A stretch of 64,000 nt of DNA from Haliangium sp050303215 (GTDB lineage: Bacteria > Myxococcota_A > Polyangia > Haliangiales > Haliangiaceae). The notes beneath the pieces were generated by a model that ran no database searches, was not told where the DNA came from, and saw only the letters and a program-made list of their open reading frames with translations. How positions within the stretch are numbered: the first letter of the stretch is position 1; each line of letters opens with the position of its first letter. The stretch covers positions 1 to 64,000 of the forward strand of contig NZ_JBNLBH010000023.1 in the NCBI RefSeq assembly GCF_050303215.1. Reading direction: 5' to 3'. A program made the position numbers and the translations under genes. Of this stretch, positions 34,257 to 43,093 are shown in pieces.

Positions 34257-34535
34257 ATGCACAGCAACGACGACGATTTGGTGCCGGCTGACGCCGTGGC
34301 GAGGATGAGGACGCTGCTCGAGAGCGTGCCTGCGCTGCGAGAGAAGGTCGCTGACCTGGCGCTGGACGACTCGTTGCGGGCGCACGGCCTCGACTCGCTC
34401 GGGCTCATCCAACTGCTCGACGCCATTGAGGAGCACCTTGGCTGCGAGCTGTCGGACGACGATCTGGCCGACGACAACTTCGCCACCCTGCGCTCGCTGA
34501 CGCGCACCTTCGGTGGTCGCGCCACGCGCACCTGA
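34257..34535 (+). CDS. Stand-alone acyl carrier protein
   Basis: 92 aa from the ATG at 34257 with AGGAG upstream. The HGLDSLGL motif places the phosphopantetheine Ser at residue 47, followed by the acidic second helix (DAIEEHLGCELSDDDL) typical of carrier proteins. It is separate from the carrier built into the FAAL fusion and so may hold another intermediate, for example for the KAS III-like enzyme or the acyl-CoA-dehydrogenase-like protein. No phosphopantetheinyl transferase is seen in the window. Confidence 0.9.
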   Translation: MHSNDDDLVPADAVARMRTLLESVPALREKVADLALDDSLRAHGLDSLGLIQLLDAIEEHLGCELSDDDLADDNFATLRSLTRTFGGRATRT

Positions 34536-34577
34536 GCCCTGCCGGATCGGGTCCGAGCGGAAGCTGTAGCGAGCACG

Positions 34578-36140
34578 ATGGCCAACTCCAAGCACGGCAT
34601 CCTCGACACCATCGAGCGACTGGGGAACCGCATGCCGGCCCCGGCGTCGCTGTTCGCGGGCGCGCTCTTGGCCGTGATGCTAGTGTCCGAACTCGCCGTG
34701 CGCTTGGACTGGAGCGTGTCCAAGCAGGTGATGGTCAATGGCCAACTCCAGCGCGTACAGGTTCAGGCAATCTCGCTGCTGAGCAGCGAGGGGCTGTACT
34801 GGCTGATCAGCAACGTGGTGGACAACTTCGGCCGCTTCCCGGCGCTCGGGGTCACGCTCGTGGCCATGTTGGGCATCGGCGTGGCCGAGCGCACCGGGTT
34901 CTTGGCCGCGTTCCTCAAGGTGACTCTGTTCCGGACCCCGCAGCCCCTTCTGGTGCCGGCGACGATCTTCGTCGGGGTCATGAGCAGCCTGGCCATCGAC
35001 GCCGGCTTCGTGGTCCTGCCTCCGATCGCGGCCTATCTCTTCCATCGCGCAGGTCGCCCCGCCGTGGTCGGCGTGGCCGCGGTGTACGCCGGCGTGGCCG
35101 GCGGGTTTGGGGCCAACCTGTTCATCACCGGCATCGATCCGATGCTCGCGAGCCTGACCCAGGACGGCGCCCGCACCATCGTCCCCGGCTACCAGGTCGC
35201 GGTTACCTGCAACTGGTGGTTCGCCATCGCCTCCACGATCCTGCTGACAGTGACGGGGTGGCTGGTCAGTCACTTTTGGATCGAGCCCGCGTATCGCACC
35301 CAGGCGTCTGGTGATGACGGTGAACACGACGCCGGCGCCGCGCAGAGCCTGACCCGGCGCGAGAAGAAGGCCTTGGCGGTCGCGGCCATCGTGTTCGCCC
35401 TCCTGGTCGCCGCAGTGTGGATCCTGACGGTCGTGCCCGGCTCCCCGCTGTACGGCAAGCAGCCGGTCCCCGAGGGCGCTGATCCATCGCGGGCGTTCGA
35501 TCGCTGGGTGGTCGCGATCGTCCCCCTGCTGCTGGTGGTGTTCCTGGTCACGGGTGTGGTCTACGGGGTGGTGAACGGCACCGTCCGGGGTGACAAGGAC
35601 GTCGATAAGATGATGAGCGACACGATGGCCTCACTGGGCTCGATCATCGTCCTCATCTTTTTCGCCGCCCAGTTCATCGTGGCCTTCAACCACTCGCGGC
35701 TCGGTGAGCTGATGGCGGTGAGCGCGGGCCAGTTCCTGGCCGAGCAGGCGATGTCACCGTACTTGCTGCTGGTGGCGTTCATCCTGATGGTGGTGGTGTC
35801 AGATCTCATGGTCGGCTCGATGTCGGCCAAGTACGCGCTGTTCGCGCCGATCTTCATCCCCATCTTCATGCAGGGTGCCAGCATCAGCCCCGAACTGGTC
35901 CAGGCCGCCTATCGAGTGGGCGACTCGGTCACCAACACCATCACGCCCCTGAACCCCTTCTTGGCGGTCGTGCTGGTCTACATCCGCCAGCACGTCCCCC
36001 GCGCCGGGTTGGGGACGGTCATCGCGGTGATGCTCCCATACACCCTGGCGTTCCTGGTGGTGTGGACCGCCATGCTGCTGGCCTGGATGTGGCTGGGGGC
36101 CGACCTCGGCCCCGGCGGCCCAGTCTTCTACAGCCCCTGA
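34578..36140 (+). CDS. AbgT-family transporter
   Basis: 520 aa, at least eleven transmembrane helices. The opening (ERLGNRMPAPASLFAGALL) and the signatures IDAGFVVLPPIAAYLFHRAGR, SDLMVGSMSAKYALFAPIF and TNTITPLNPF match the AbgT family. E. coli AbgT imports p-aminobenzoyl-glutamate, while relatives YdaH and MtrF export sulfonamide antimetabolites. Here it follows the carrier-protein gene by 42 bp and lies convergent to a D-aminoacylase-like gene, so it may export the product, or import an N-acyl amino acid that the neighbour hydrolyses. Confidence 0.93.
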   Translation: MANSKHGILDTIERLGNRMPAPASLFAGALLAVMLVSELAVRLDWSVSKQVMVNGQLQRVQVQAISLLSSEGLYWLISNVVDNFGRFPALGVTLVAMLGIGVAERTGFLAAFLKVTLFRTPQPLLVPATIFVGVMSSLAIDAGFVVLPPIAAYLFHRAGRPAVVGVAAVYAGVAGGFGANLFITGIDPMLASLTQDGARTIVPGYQVAVTCNWWFAIASTILLTVTGWLVSHFWIEPAYRTQASGDDGEHDAGAAQSLTRREKKALAVAAIVFALLVAAVWILTVVPGSPLYGKQPVPEGADPSRAFDRWVVAIVPLLLVVFLVTGVVYGVVNGTVRGDKDVDKMMSDTMASLGSIIVLIFFAAQFIVAFNHSRLGELMAVSAGQFLAEQAMSPYLLLVAFILMVVVSDLMVGSMSAKYALFAPIFIPIFMQGASISPELVQAAYRVGDSVTNTITPLNPFLAVVLVYIRQHVPRAGLGTVIAVMLPYTLAFLVVWTAMLLAWMWLGADLGPGGPVFYSP

Positions 36141-36204
36141 TACCCCACGCGATCGGGCCCCGGCTGGGCTCGACTCGCCGCCCGGCGGCGGCGCGCGGAC
36201 GAGG

Positions 36205-37953
36205 CTAGCGATCGCGCAGCAGGCGGCCGGGAGTGGCGCCCGTGCAGTCGCCGTCTTCGAAGGTGATCTCGCCGTTGACCAGCACCCAGCGGTAGCCCTC
36301 CGAGCGCTGCACCCGGCGCCACTCGTTGCCGGGCAGATCGTGCGCCACCACACCACCCCACTCCGGGGTTCGGCGCAGGTTCTGGAGGTCGTAGACCACG
36401 ATATCGGCGGCCGCGCCCTCGCGCAGGTAGCCGCGGTCGTGGAAGCCGGCCGCGTGCGCGGGCAGGAAGCTCAGCTTGTAGTGGGCCTGCTCGAGCGTGA
36501 ACTTGCCGGTGTCGCGAACCAACCAGGTCAGGAAGTCGGTGGTGTACGAGCCGCCGGTGAGGAACTTGACGTGCGCGCCGCCGTCAGAGACGCCCGGGAT
36601 GGTGTACTGCGACGCCATGGCGTCGGCGATGACGTCGGGCGAGTTGGAGTTGCCGTTGCCAGTCTGGAACGCGGCCTTGAGGTCGGTGTCCAGGCTGAGG
36701 TCCAGCATCGCCTCGACCGGGTGCTTGCCGGTCTCTTCGGCGAGATCGCCCACCGTCTTGCCGACCAGGTGTTCGAGATCGTCACGGGGGCCCACTGACT
36801 CGATGATGAGCCCCTTGATGGGCCCGCCCAGGATCTCCTCGGCGATGCGATGGTCGTCGGAGTCGGCGACCATGCGCTTGCGCACATCGGGATCGGAGAG
36901 CTTGCGCTTGCGGTCCGCGATGCTGCCCTGGAGCGCCTCGTTCCACGCCGGCGCGGTGTCGTACAGGTTCCAGTCCTCGAGGGTGTAGGTGTACGGGCTG
37001 CGCCCGGTCAGGGTTTGCCCGAAGATGCGCTGGCCGCGGGCGTTGGAGCGCTCGATCCAGGCGATGGACTTCTGGTGTACGTCCGGTCGGGTGTCCAGGG
37101 GAATGACCAAGTTGTGGAGGATGGGGCGGCCGCAGGCCGCAGCGAGCTGGGACTCGAAGTCCCAGTCGGGGTTCTCCTCCCACATGGTGCCGAAGCGCTC
37201 GCAGCCCAGCTCTTGGGTCTCCTGGGTGATTTGGATGATGCCACGACCGCGCTCGCGCAGGACATCCGCCAGGGCCATGACCAGCTCGTCGGACATGGTG
37301 TCGGTCACCATCGGGGTGCCGTCGAAGTCGGTTTGGATGGAGTGGCGGCCGAGGCGCTGGACCGAGAACCCGCAGGCCCCGTGATCCATGGCCTCGTGCA
37401 GCAAGCGCTGCATCTCGCGGGTCTCTTCTTCGGTGGCGTCGCGAGACTTGGCCGCGTCCAGGCCCATCGCCCAGATCATCAGCGGCGAGACCGCCATGTA
37501 GGTCTTGCAGTTGACCCCCTTGGGGATGCGGTCGAGGGTGTTCATCCAGTCGGGGAAGGTCACCCAGTCCCAGCCCATGCCCGCCTTCATCGAGTCGAGC
37601 GGGATGGCCTCGTTGCGGGTCATGGCCAGCATCGCCCGCTCGCGTTCCTCGACCCGGACCGGCGCGAACCCGAAGCCGCAGTTGCCCAGCACCACCGAGG
37701 TGACCCCGTGCCAGCCCGAGATGGTGCAGTACGGATCCCAGTGGATCTGGGCGTCGTAGTGAGTGTGAAGGTCGATGAAGCCGGGCGCGACGATCAGGCC
37801 CGTGGCGTCGAGCACGCGCTTGGCGCGGTGCGGCTTGATGCGACCGATCTCGACGATGCGGCCGTCCTTGATGCCGATGTCGTCCACGAACGCCGGCACC
37901 TGGGTGCCGTCTACGATGGTGCCACCTTTGATGACGATGTCGAGTTCTGGCAA
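36205..37953 (-). CDS. N-acyl-D-amino-acid deacylase-family amidohydrolase
   Basis: 582 aa. The start is TTG at 37953 with a strong GGAGG seven bases upstream. Amidohydrolase fold: early beta-sandwich (IVIKGGTIVDG), metal site PGFIDLHTHYDAQ, the GNCGFG(F)AP loop with the Cys ligand typical of D-aminoacylases, and a late SDGGAH with the catalytic Asp. Family members remove acyl groups from D-amino acids, or hydrolyse dihydropyrimidines and hydantoins. Gap to the upstream ValRS-like gene is only 33 bp, so they form one operon with the radical-SAM gene. It may remove a protecting acyl group from the product, or be catabolic. Confidence 0.92.
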   Translation of the reverse strand: MPELDIVIKGGTIVDGTQVPAFVDDIGIKDGRIVEIGRIKPHRAKRVLDATGLIVAPGFIDLHTHYDAQIHWDPYCTISGWHGVTSVVLGNCGFGFAPVRVEERERAMLAMTRNEAIPLDSMKAGMGWDWVTFPDWMNTLDRIPKGVNCKTYMAVSPLMIWAMGLDAAKSRDATEEETREMQRLLHEAMDHGACGFSVQRLGRHSIQTDFDGTPMVTDTMSDELVMALADVLRERGRGIIQITQETQELGCERFGTMWEENPDWDFESQLAAACGRPILHNLVIPLDTRPDVHQKSIAWIERSNARGQRIFGQTLTGRSPYTYTLEDWNLYDTAPAWNEALQGSIADRKRKLSDPDVRKRMVADSDDHRIAEEILGGPIKGLIIESVGPRDDLEHLVGKTVGDLAEETGKHPVEAMLDLSLDTDLKAAFQTGNGNSNSPDVIADAMASQYTIPGVSDGGAHVKFLTGGSYTTDFLTWLVRDTGKFTLEQAHYKLSFLPAHAAGFHDRGYLREGAAADIVVYDLQNLRRTPEWGGVVAHDLPGNEWRRVQRSEGYRWVLVNGEITFEDGDCTGATPGRLLRDR

Positions 37954-37986
37954 GGGATTACCTCCAAGAGAGCGAGATGGCGCCCG

Positions 37987-40092
37987 TCAGCGCGCCGATC
38001 TGGGGGGGCTGGCAGGACGCTGCAGCAACAAGGTGGCCTCGCCGCGCAGGCGGGCGCGATAGAGGTGGTCGCTGAGCAGCGGGTGGAAGCGGTGAAGGAG
38101 GACCAGGTAGCGGCGCAAGGTCTCGGCGGACACCTCGGTGGGCGTACGGAGCTGAGCCAGGTGATCGAGCACGCGCACGTAGGCGCCGCCAACCCGGCCC
38201 GCGTTCATGTCGTCGTCCACCGCTGCTTCGAGCTCATCGAGCGCTGGAGACTGCGCCGGCGCCGAGGTGGAGATGTCGGCCCCGGACAACACGTCGAACA
38301 AGGCCTCGACCCCGCGTCGCCCGCGCTCGACGGTGGCGGCGTCGAACACCAGCCAGGGTTCGCCCTCCTTGCCGGCCAAGGCGTGGAAGAACGACGCCCG
38401 CGTGACCTCGGTCCCTTCCTGGTCGAGCAGCTCGGTGAGGGCCACGATGTTGCCGTTCGACTTGGTCATCTTGGCCCCGTGCTCGTCGGTCACGAGCCCG
38501 TGGACGTGCACCCTGCCGTAGGCGAGGGTGCCCTCGATCTCGCCGAAAATCATGTTGGAGGTCGCGATCCAGTATAGATAGACGTCATGCCCGGTGACGG
38601 TCAGGTCAGTCATGACCGCGCGCTCGGGCCACCGCCCCACCGACTTGGGCCACATGGCGCAGCTAAAGATGAGCTGGACTACGTCCAGGGTCTCGTCGAG
38701 CTGCTCCGAGCCGCACTCGCCGCACGCGCTGACCGCGGTCCGGCTGACGTTGGGGCGGGCGCAGGCACGGCAGTGCCACACTGGGAGCCGCTGGCCCCAG
38801 GCGGCCTGGCTGCTGAGGATCCAGTCGCGGTTGTTCGAGTAGCCGCGGGTGGTCCTGAGGTCGGCGCCGTCCCACCACAGGGTCTGTTCCATGTGCTTGG
38901 ACTGCTGGTAGCGCCGCAGCCAGTAGCGATAGCCGTGCTGCCACTTGCGGGCGTTGAAGCGAACCGGGGTGTTTTGCAGGTGTCCGAGCGTGTCTTCGGA
39001 CAGCCGCTGGACGCTGAGGTACCACTGCTCGGTCACCCGCGGGAGTATCGGCACCTGGCCGAACCCGAGCGGCGCGGCCCACTGCACTCGGGTCGGCGTG
39101 GTCGCGGTGATGAGTCCCTGGCCGCGGAGTTCGGCCACGAGCTGCTCCCGGCAGCGTTCGACCTCGAGCCCGCTGAATGGGTGCTCACCGGCGATGCACC
39201 CGTCGGCGCCGTACAGCTCCAGCACCGGGAGATCGTGCTGCTGCGCGTACTCGTAGTCGAGGCCGGACACGGACGGGACCAGGAGCACCGCGCGCGCTGA
39301 GTCCATGCCGGCGCGCGGGCCGCACTCGAGCACCGGGACCGCGCGTCCGACGATGGGCAGGCGGACCTCGGCGCCGATCAGGGCTGAGGACAGAGGGTGC
39401 TCGGCCCTGACGCCGACCGCGCTGGCTGCTAGCAGCGCCTCCGGCCGCTGGACGGCGAGCTCCATCTGCCCGGCCGGCGTCGCCAGCGCGATGTGATACA
39501 GCAGGCCGTCGTCCTCACGGACATCGATGCCGTCCCCGGGGATGGCCATGCCGAGCTCGGGGCACCAGTTGGTTACCGCCGAGGCTCGGTAGATCAAGCC
39601 TCGCTCGTACAGGGCGACGAATGTGTCTCGGACCACCCGAGTGCGCTCCTCGTCCATCGAGAACCAGGCGTGGTCCCAATTGGTGGCGATGGACAGGCGC
39701 TTCATCTCGTCGTAGATGATGTCCGTGTGCTCGGCTACCCAGGCTTTGAGGTGAGTCAGGAAGGCCGCGCGGTCGAGCTCGCGTGGGTCCTGACCGCGCT
39801 CGCGCATGCGCTTCCGGACCGCGTTCTCCAGCCGCGAGCCGGCGTGATCGAGCCCAGGCGGAAAATAGACCCGGTGACCCTGCAAGCGCCAGTGGCGCAC
39901 CATGGCGTCTTGCAGGGTTAGGCTGATGCCGTGGCCAACGTGCAGCGGTCCGGTGATGTTCGGAGGCGGCATGAGGACGAACCGAGCCTCGGTCTCGTCC
40001 TCGAGGTCGAAGTCGCTCCCGCCGTCGGCGAGGAATCGACGCCGCTCCTCGTCCTCGATTCGGCGGAGGGCAGCTAGGCTGTGTGCAGGCAT
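37987..40092 (-). CDS. Short ValRS-like protein with degenerate editing domain
   Basis: 701 aa from the ATG at 40092, versus about 870-950 for bacterial ValRS. The Rossmann part is bacterial-ValRS-like: PPPNITGPLHVGHG (HVGH at 51-54), PGLDHAG, and KMTKS near 541. The editing domain is present in outline but its threonine-rich TTRPET motif reads VQRPEA and the downstream His-Asp region is lost, so it probably cannot edit. A Zn ribbon (CRAC...CGEC) is kept. The anticodon-binding part is short, and the coiled-coil C-terminus is absent. Unlike the synthetase at 29145 it belongs to the bacterial lineage. Likely job: charge a valine-like amino acid, possibly onto tRNA, for biosynthesis. Confidence 0.88.
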   Translation of the reverse strand: MPAHSLAALRRIEDEERRRFLADGGSDFDLEDETEARFVLMPPPNITGPLHVGHGISLTLQDAMVRHWRLQGHRVYFPPGLDHAGSRLENAVRKRMRERGQDPRELDRAAFLTHLKAWVAEHTDIIYDEMKRLSIATNWDHAWFSMDEERTRVVRDTFVALYERGLIYRASAVTNWCPELGMAIPGDGIDVREDDGLLYHIALATPAGQMELAVQRPEALLAASAVGVRAEHPLSSALIGAEVRLPIVGRAVPVLECGPRAGMDSARAVLLVPSVSGLDYEYAQQHDLPVLELYGADGCIAGEHPFSGLEVERCREQLVAELRGQGLITATTPTRVQWAAPLGFGQVPILPRVTEQWYLSVQRLSEDTLGHLQNTPVRFNARKWQHGYRYWLRRYQQSKHMEQTLWWDGADLRTTRGYSNNRDWILSSQAAWGQRLPVWHCRACARPNVSRTAVSACGECGSEQLDETLDVVQLIFSCAMWPKSVGRWPERAVMTDLTVTGHDVYLYWIATSNMIFGEIEGTLAYGRVHVHGLVTDEHGAKMTKSNGNIVALTELLDQEGTEVTRASFFHALAGKEGEPWLVFDAATVERGRRGVEALFDVLSGADISTSAPAQSPALDELEAAVDDDMNAGRVGGAYVRVLDHLAQLRTPTEVSAETLRRYLVLLHRFHPLLSDHLYRARLRGEATLLLQRPASPPRSAR

Positions 40093-40142
40093 CGGCTCAC
40101 GGAGGTAGTCGGCGGGGCCGGAGACAGCGGGCACCGCGCCCG

Positions 40143-41513
40143 CTAGAAGTTGAGGGTGCCGTCGCCCGCGCGGTTGGGCGGGCGCACCGGCGCCCACGCG
40201 GCCTCGTCTTGCCAGATCTGCTTGAACGGGCGCTCGAAGATGTTGCCCAGCACGTGGTCGCGCAAGGTCGAGTTCGGGGTCACGCCGCCGTCGACGCGCA
40301 CGTAGCACTGCAGCCGGCCGATGCCGCAGGTGCCCTTGAACTGAGCGATGACGCCGGGGCGTTCGGGGTTGTAGTCGCAGGCGCACAGCCCGATCTCGGT
40401 CGCCGGCATGCGGTGGGCGACGCTCATGCGGCCGCGATACTCCTCCTTCTTGCGCCGGATCAGGGGCTGGTAGCGCTCGATCTCGGCCATGGTGAGGCCA
40501 TCTTGGTCGAAGATGGACTGGGCCCTGCCCTCGGCCACCATGGGCCGGAGCTTGATGCGCGCGGCGCCGGCCTCGGCGACGATGTCGATGAGGGGCTCGA
40601 TCTCGGCCACGTTGCAGCGTTGCAGGCAGGCGGTTACGTTCACCTCGTAGCCGGCGTCGGACAACAGCTTGACCCCGCGAATGGCGCGCTTGAAGGTGCC
40701 CTTCTTCCCGCGCAGGCGATCGTGGGTCTCCTCCAATCCGTCGATGCTCACCACGAGCTGGCTGATCTCGGTCTCGGACAGGCGCTCGATCGACTTCTCG
40801 TCCAGGAACCAACCGTTGGTGACGAACTCGGTGCCCATGCCGAGCTCTTCGGCGTAGTGGACCATATCGTAGAAGTCGGGCATCATCATGGGCTCGCCGC
40901 CGATGATGGTGAGCTGGAGCGCGCCCGAGTCTGCGAACTGCCGAATCGCCTCCAGCTTCTGGTTGCCGCGCTCGCCGGAGGGGCCGGACGCGTTGTAGCA
41001 GAAGGCGCAGTGCAGGTTGCAGTGCAGCGACGGCTCCCACAAGACGTTGATGGGGGCGCTCAGGCGATCGGTCGCGCCCGGTTGACTCTCGTGGTTCTCG
41101 ATCTCGATCTGCCGGTCGGCCTTCCGGATCTTGGACCACCGCAGCAGTTGGGTGCGCACGAGCCGGTCGGCGACGGCGCGCACATCATCGGCTGAGCGCT
41201 CGGAGAACTCAGGTTCGGATGACACTACCTGGGATATCTCGTCTATGGTGCGAGCGCCGTCGATGGCCCTGAGCACTGCGACGTCGAACTTGCTCAGGCG
41301 GGTGCGACGATCGTTGAGGGGCTGGTAGCCGTCGGCGCCAAAGAACTCGCCCCGGAAGCGCGCTTTGGGCATCGCGACGGGGACAGATTGGGGCTGGGCA
41401 GGCGGATACTCGCCCAGGCGAGCAACTTCGTGGTCGGCCGCCTGACTCATGTGCTTCTCGATGAGCTGACGGCCGCGCGGGCCTCCTGCTGCGATGTCCG
41501 GATGGTCTCTCAT
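40143..41513 (-). CDS. PqqD-domain radical-SAM enzyme (paralogue A)
   Basis: 456 aa, ATG at 41513 with GGAGG six bases before. An unstructured N-terminus is followed by a PqqD-like winged-helix domain at ~50-130 (RFRGEFFG..., DGARTIDEIS, LLRW). The radical-SAM barrel begins ~155 with CNLHCAFC (Cys165/169/172), GGEPMM and a SIDGLEETHDRLRG segment. The C-terminus has four more Cys (CAC, then two others within 25 residues), consistent with a SPASM/Twitch auxiliary cluster. PqqD-like domains bind leader peptides in RiPP pathways, but no precursor peptide gene is evident. It is a clear paralogue of the enzyme at 44973. First gene of the operon with the short ValRS-like protein. Confidence 0.92.
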   Translation of the reverse strand: MRDHPDIAAGGPRGRQLIEKHMSQAADHEVARLGEYPPAQPQSVPVAMPKARFRGEFFGADGYQPLNDRRTRLSKFDVAVLRAIDGARTIDEISQVVSSEPEFSERSADDVRAVADRLVRTQLLRWSKIRKADRQIEIENHESQPGATDRLSAPINVLWEPSLHCNLHCAFCYNASGPSGERGNQKLEAIRQFADSGALQLTIIGGEPMMMPDFYDMVHYAEELGMGTEFVTNGWFLDEKSIERLSETEISQLVVSIDGLEETHDRLRGKKGTFKRAIRGVKLLSDAGYEVNVTACLQRCNVAEIEPLIDIVAEAGAARIKLRPMVAEGRAQSIFDQDGLTMAEIERYQPLIRRKKEEYRGRMSVAHRMPATEIGLCACDYNPERPGVIAQFKGTCGIGRLQCYVRVDGGVTPNSTLRDHVLGNIFERPFKQIWQDEAAWAPVRPPNRAGDGTLNF

Positions 41514-41707
41514 GCGCTGCCTCCAATTCGAGTATAGGGTGGGCGATGATATATTCGTTGCCCTTGAAGGAGCCAGCGCTTTCGGCGCAGAATGCCGCCG
41601 AGGTGGGTTCCGTCGCCGTCGGGCCCGTCCGGGGTGAGCGGGGGGCGGCGCTTGTCTCCAACACATGTGCCCCAGGTTACTCTTCTATCAGCAGGACGTT
41701 GCACGTG
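41514..41707. promoter_or_regulatory. Divergent promoter region between radical-SAM A and aminotransferase genes
   Basis: 194 bp of relatively AT-rich DNA. On the minus strand TATACT (41536 down to 41531) is a near-consensus -10, though only 17 bases before the ATG, giving a very short leader. No convincing -35 is seen. The aminotransferase frame extends upstream to an ATG at 41546, but that start lacks a ribosome site. Confidence 0.3.
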
Positions 41708-43093
41708 ATGAAACGGCCGACACCGAAGATTCATAGTCTCCCCGAGGACGCCGACGCTCAGGCGCTGCGCGAGGCCGGCGGAGCGCACGTATGGTTACAC
41801 GCGGCGGCGTCACGCGCGCTCGCCGAGCAGGAGGCGACGCGCATTCTGGTCGAGGGCCAAGGGTGTGTCGTCAAAGACATCGACGGCAACGAGTTTCTCG
41901 ACGGGCTGGCCGGGCTTTGGCTGGTCAACGTCGGTCACGGCCGCGCCGAGATCGGGGCCGCCATGGCCGAGCAAGCGACTCGGCTGGCCTACGGCAACGC
42001 CACTCAGACCGCGACCGTCCCGATGATTCGGCTGGCGACCCTGCTGGCTGAGTTGGCGCCCGGTGACCTGAGCACGGTCTTCTTCTGCAGCGGCGGCTCG
42101 GAGGCGGTCGAGTCGGCCATCAAGATTGCGCGCCAGTACCATCACCTGAACGGAGAGCCTACGCGCAGCAAGATCATCGCGCGGCGCGGCTCGTACCACG
42201 GGGCGACCTACGGGGCCATGAGCGTGAGCGGCGTGCGCGCCCTCAGCGAGCCCTACCACGGTACGCTCATGAACGGCGCGCTGCACGTGTCGCCACCGCA
42301 CTGCTATCGCTGCGACTACCGCATGTCGTATCCGACCTGTGGGGTCTACTGCGCGGACGCGATCGAGCAGATGATCCAATTCGAAGGCCCGAACACGGTC
42401 GCCGCCGTCATCGCCGAGCCGATCTCGGCCTCGAACGGGATCGTGGTGCCGCCGGCCGAGTACCTGCCGCGCGTGCGCGAGATCTGCGATCGCCACGGGA
42501 TCCTGCTGATCCTGGACGAGGTCATCACGGGCTTTGGCCGCACCGGCAAGATGTTCGCCGCCGACCACTGGGGCGTGGTCGCGGACATCATGACTGTGGC
42601 CAAGGGGCTCAGCAGCGGGTACTCTCCGATCGGGGCCGCCCTGTGTCGTCCCCGGGTGGTCGAGCGCTTCGCCGGCGGGAAGCGGCTGTCACACCTGTTG
42701 ACCTTCGGTGGCAACGCGGTCGCGTGCGCGGCGGCGTTGGCGAACATCGCCATCATCCAGCGCGAAGGGCTGGTGGACCGCGCCGCCGAGATGGGGGCTC
42801 TGCTGCATGAGCGGCTGGACGGGCTGCGTTCGCATCGCATGGTGGGCGACATCCGCGGGCTGGGCCTGTTGGCTGCGGTCGAGCTGGTGCGAGATGGGGA
42901 CAGCGGCGGCAAGACCCCGATCACGCAGGAGCAGGTGCGCGCCATGGATCAGGCCCTGGTGAAGCGTGGGCTCCTCACCCGGGTGGGCAGCACCATCTTC
43001 CTGTCGCCGCCGCTGTGCATCGAGCCCGAGCAGGTGGAGCGCATCGTCGACATCATCGACGCCGGCGTGACCGAGCTCGAGCAGCGGGGATGA
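41708..43093 (+). CDS. Class III aminotransferase (omega-amino-acid:pyruvate type)
   Basis: 461 aa from the ATG at 41708. Fold-type I PLP enzyme: GLWLVNVGHGR opening, SGGSEAVESAIKIARQYH (phosphate loop), Trp/Tyr-His-Gly-Ala-Thr, the ILDEVITGFGRTG motif and PLP Lys299 in TVAKGLSSGYSPIGA. An extra CYRCDYRM...CGVYC stretch (two Cys pairs) between ~197 and 217 is typical of the taurine/beta-alanine:pyruvate subgroup. It would add or remove an amino group at a terminal or beta carbon. The next gene starts inside its stop codon (ATGA), so the two are coupled. Confidence 0.93.
   Translation: MKRPTPKIHSLPEDADAQALREAGGAHVWLHAAASRALAEQEATRILVEGQGCVVKDIDGNEFLDGLAGLWLVNVGHGRAEIGAAMAEQATRLAYGNATQTATVPMIRLATLLAELAPGDLSTVFFCSGGSEAVESAIKIARQYHHLNGEPTRSKIIARRGSYHGATYGAMSVSGVRALSEPYHGTLMNGALHVSPPHCYRCDYRMSYPTCGVYCADAIEQMIQFEGPNTVAAVIAEPISASNGIVVPPAEYLPRVREICDRHGILLILDEVITGFGRTGKMFAADHWGVVADIMTVAKGLSSGYSPIGAALCRPRVVERFAGGKRLSHLLTFGGNAVACAAALANIAIIQREGLVDRAAEMGALLHERLDGLRSHRMVGDIRGLGLLAAVELVRDGDSGGKTPITQEQVRAMDQALVKRGLLTRVGSTIFLSPPLCIEPEQVERIVDIIDAGVTELEQRG

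Noticed and set aside
36850..38577. A 575-codon plus-strand frame across the amidohydrolase and the short ValRS-like gene
   Set aside because: Same shadow effect; it spans two well-supported genes on the other strand and has no motif.
40093..41139. Upstream extension of the short ValRS-like frame to 41139, which would give a 1050-aa protein
   Set aside because: The extra 349 codons overlap the radical-SAM gene in another frame and are Arg-rich nonsense. The real start is the ATG at 40092 just before the synthetase opening.
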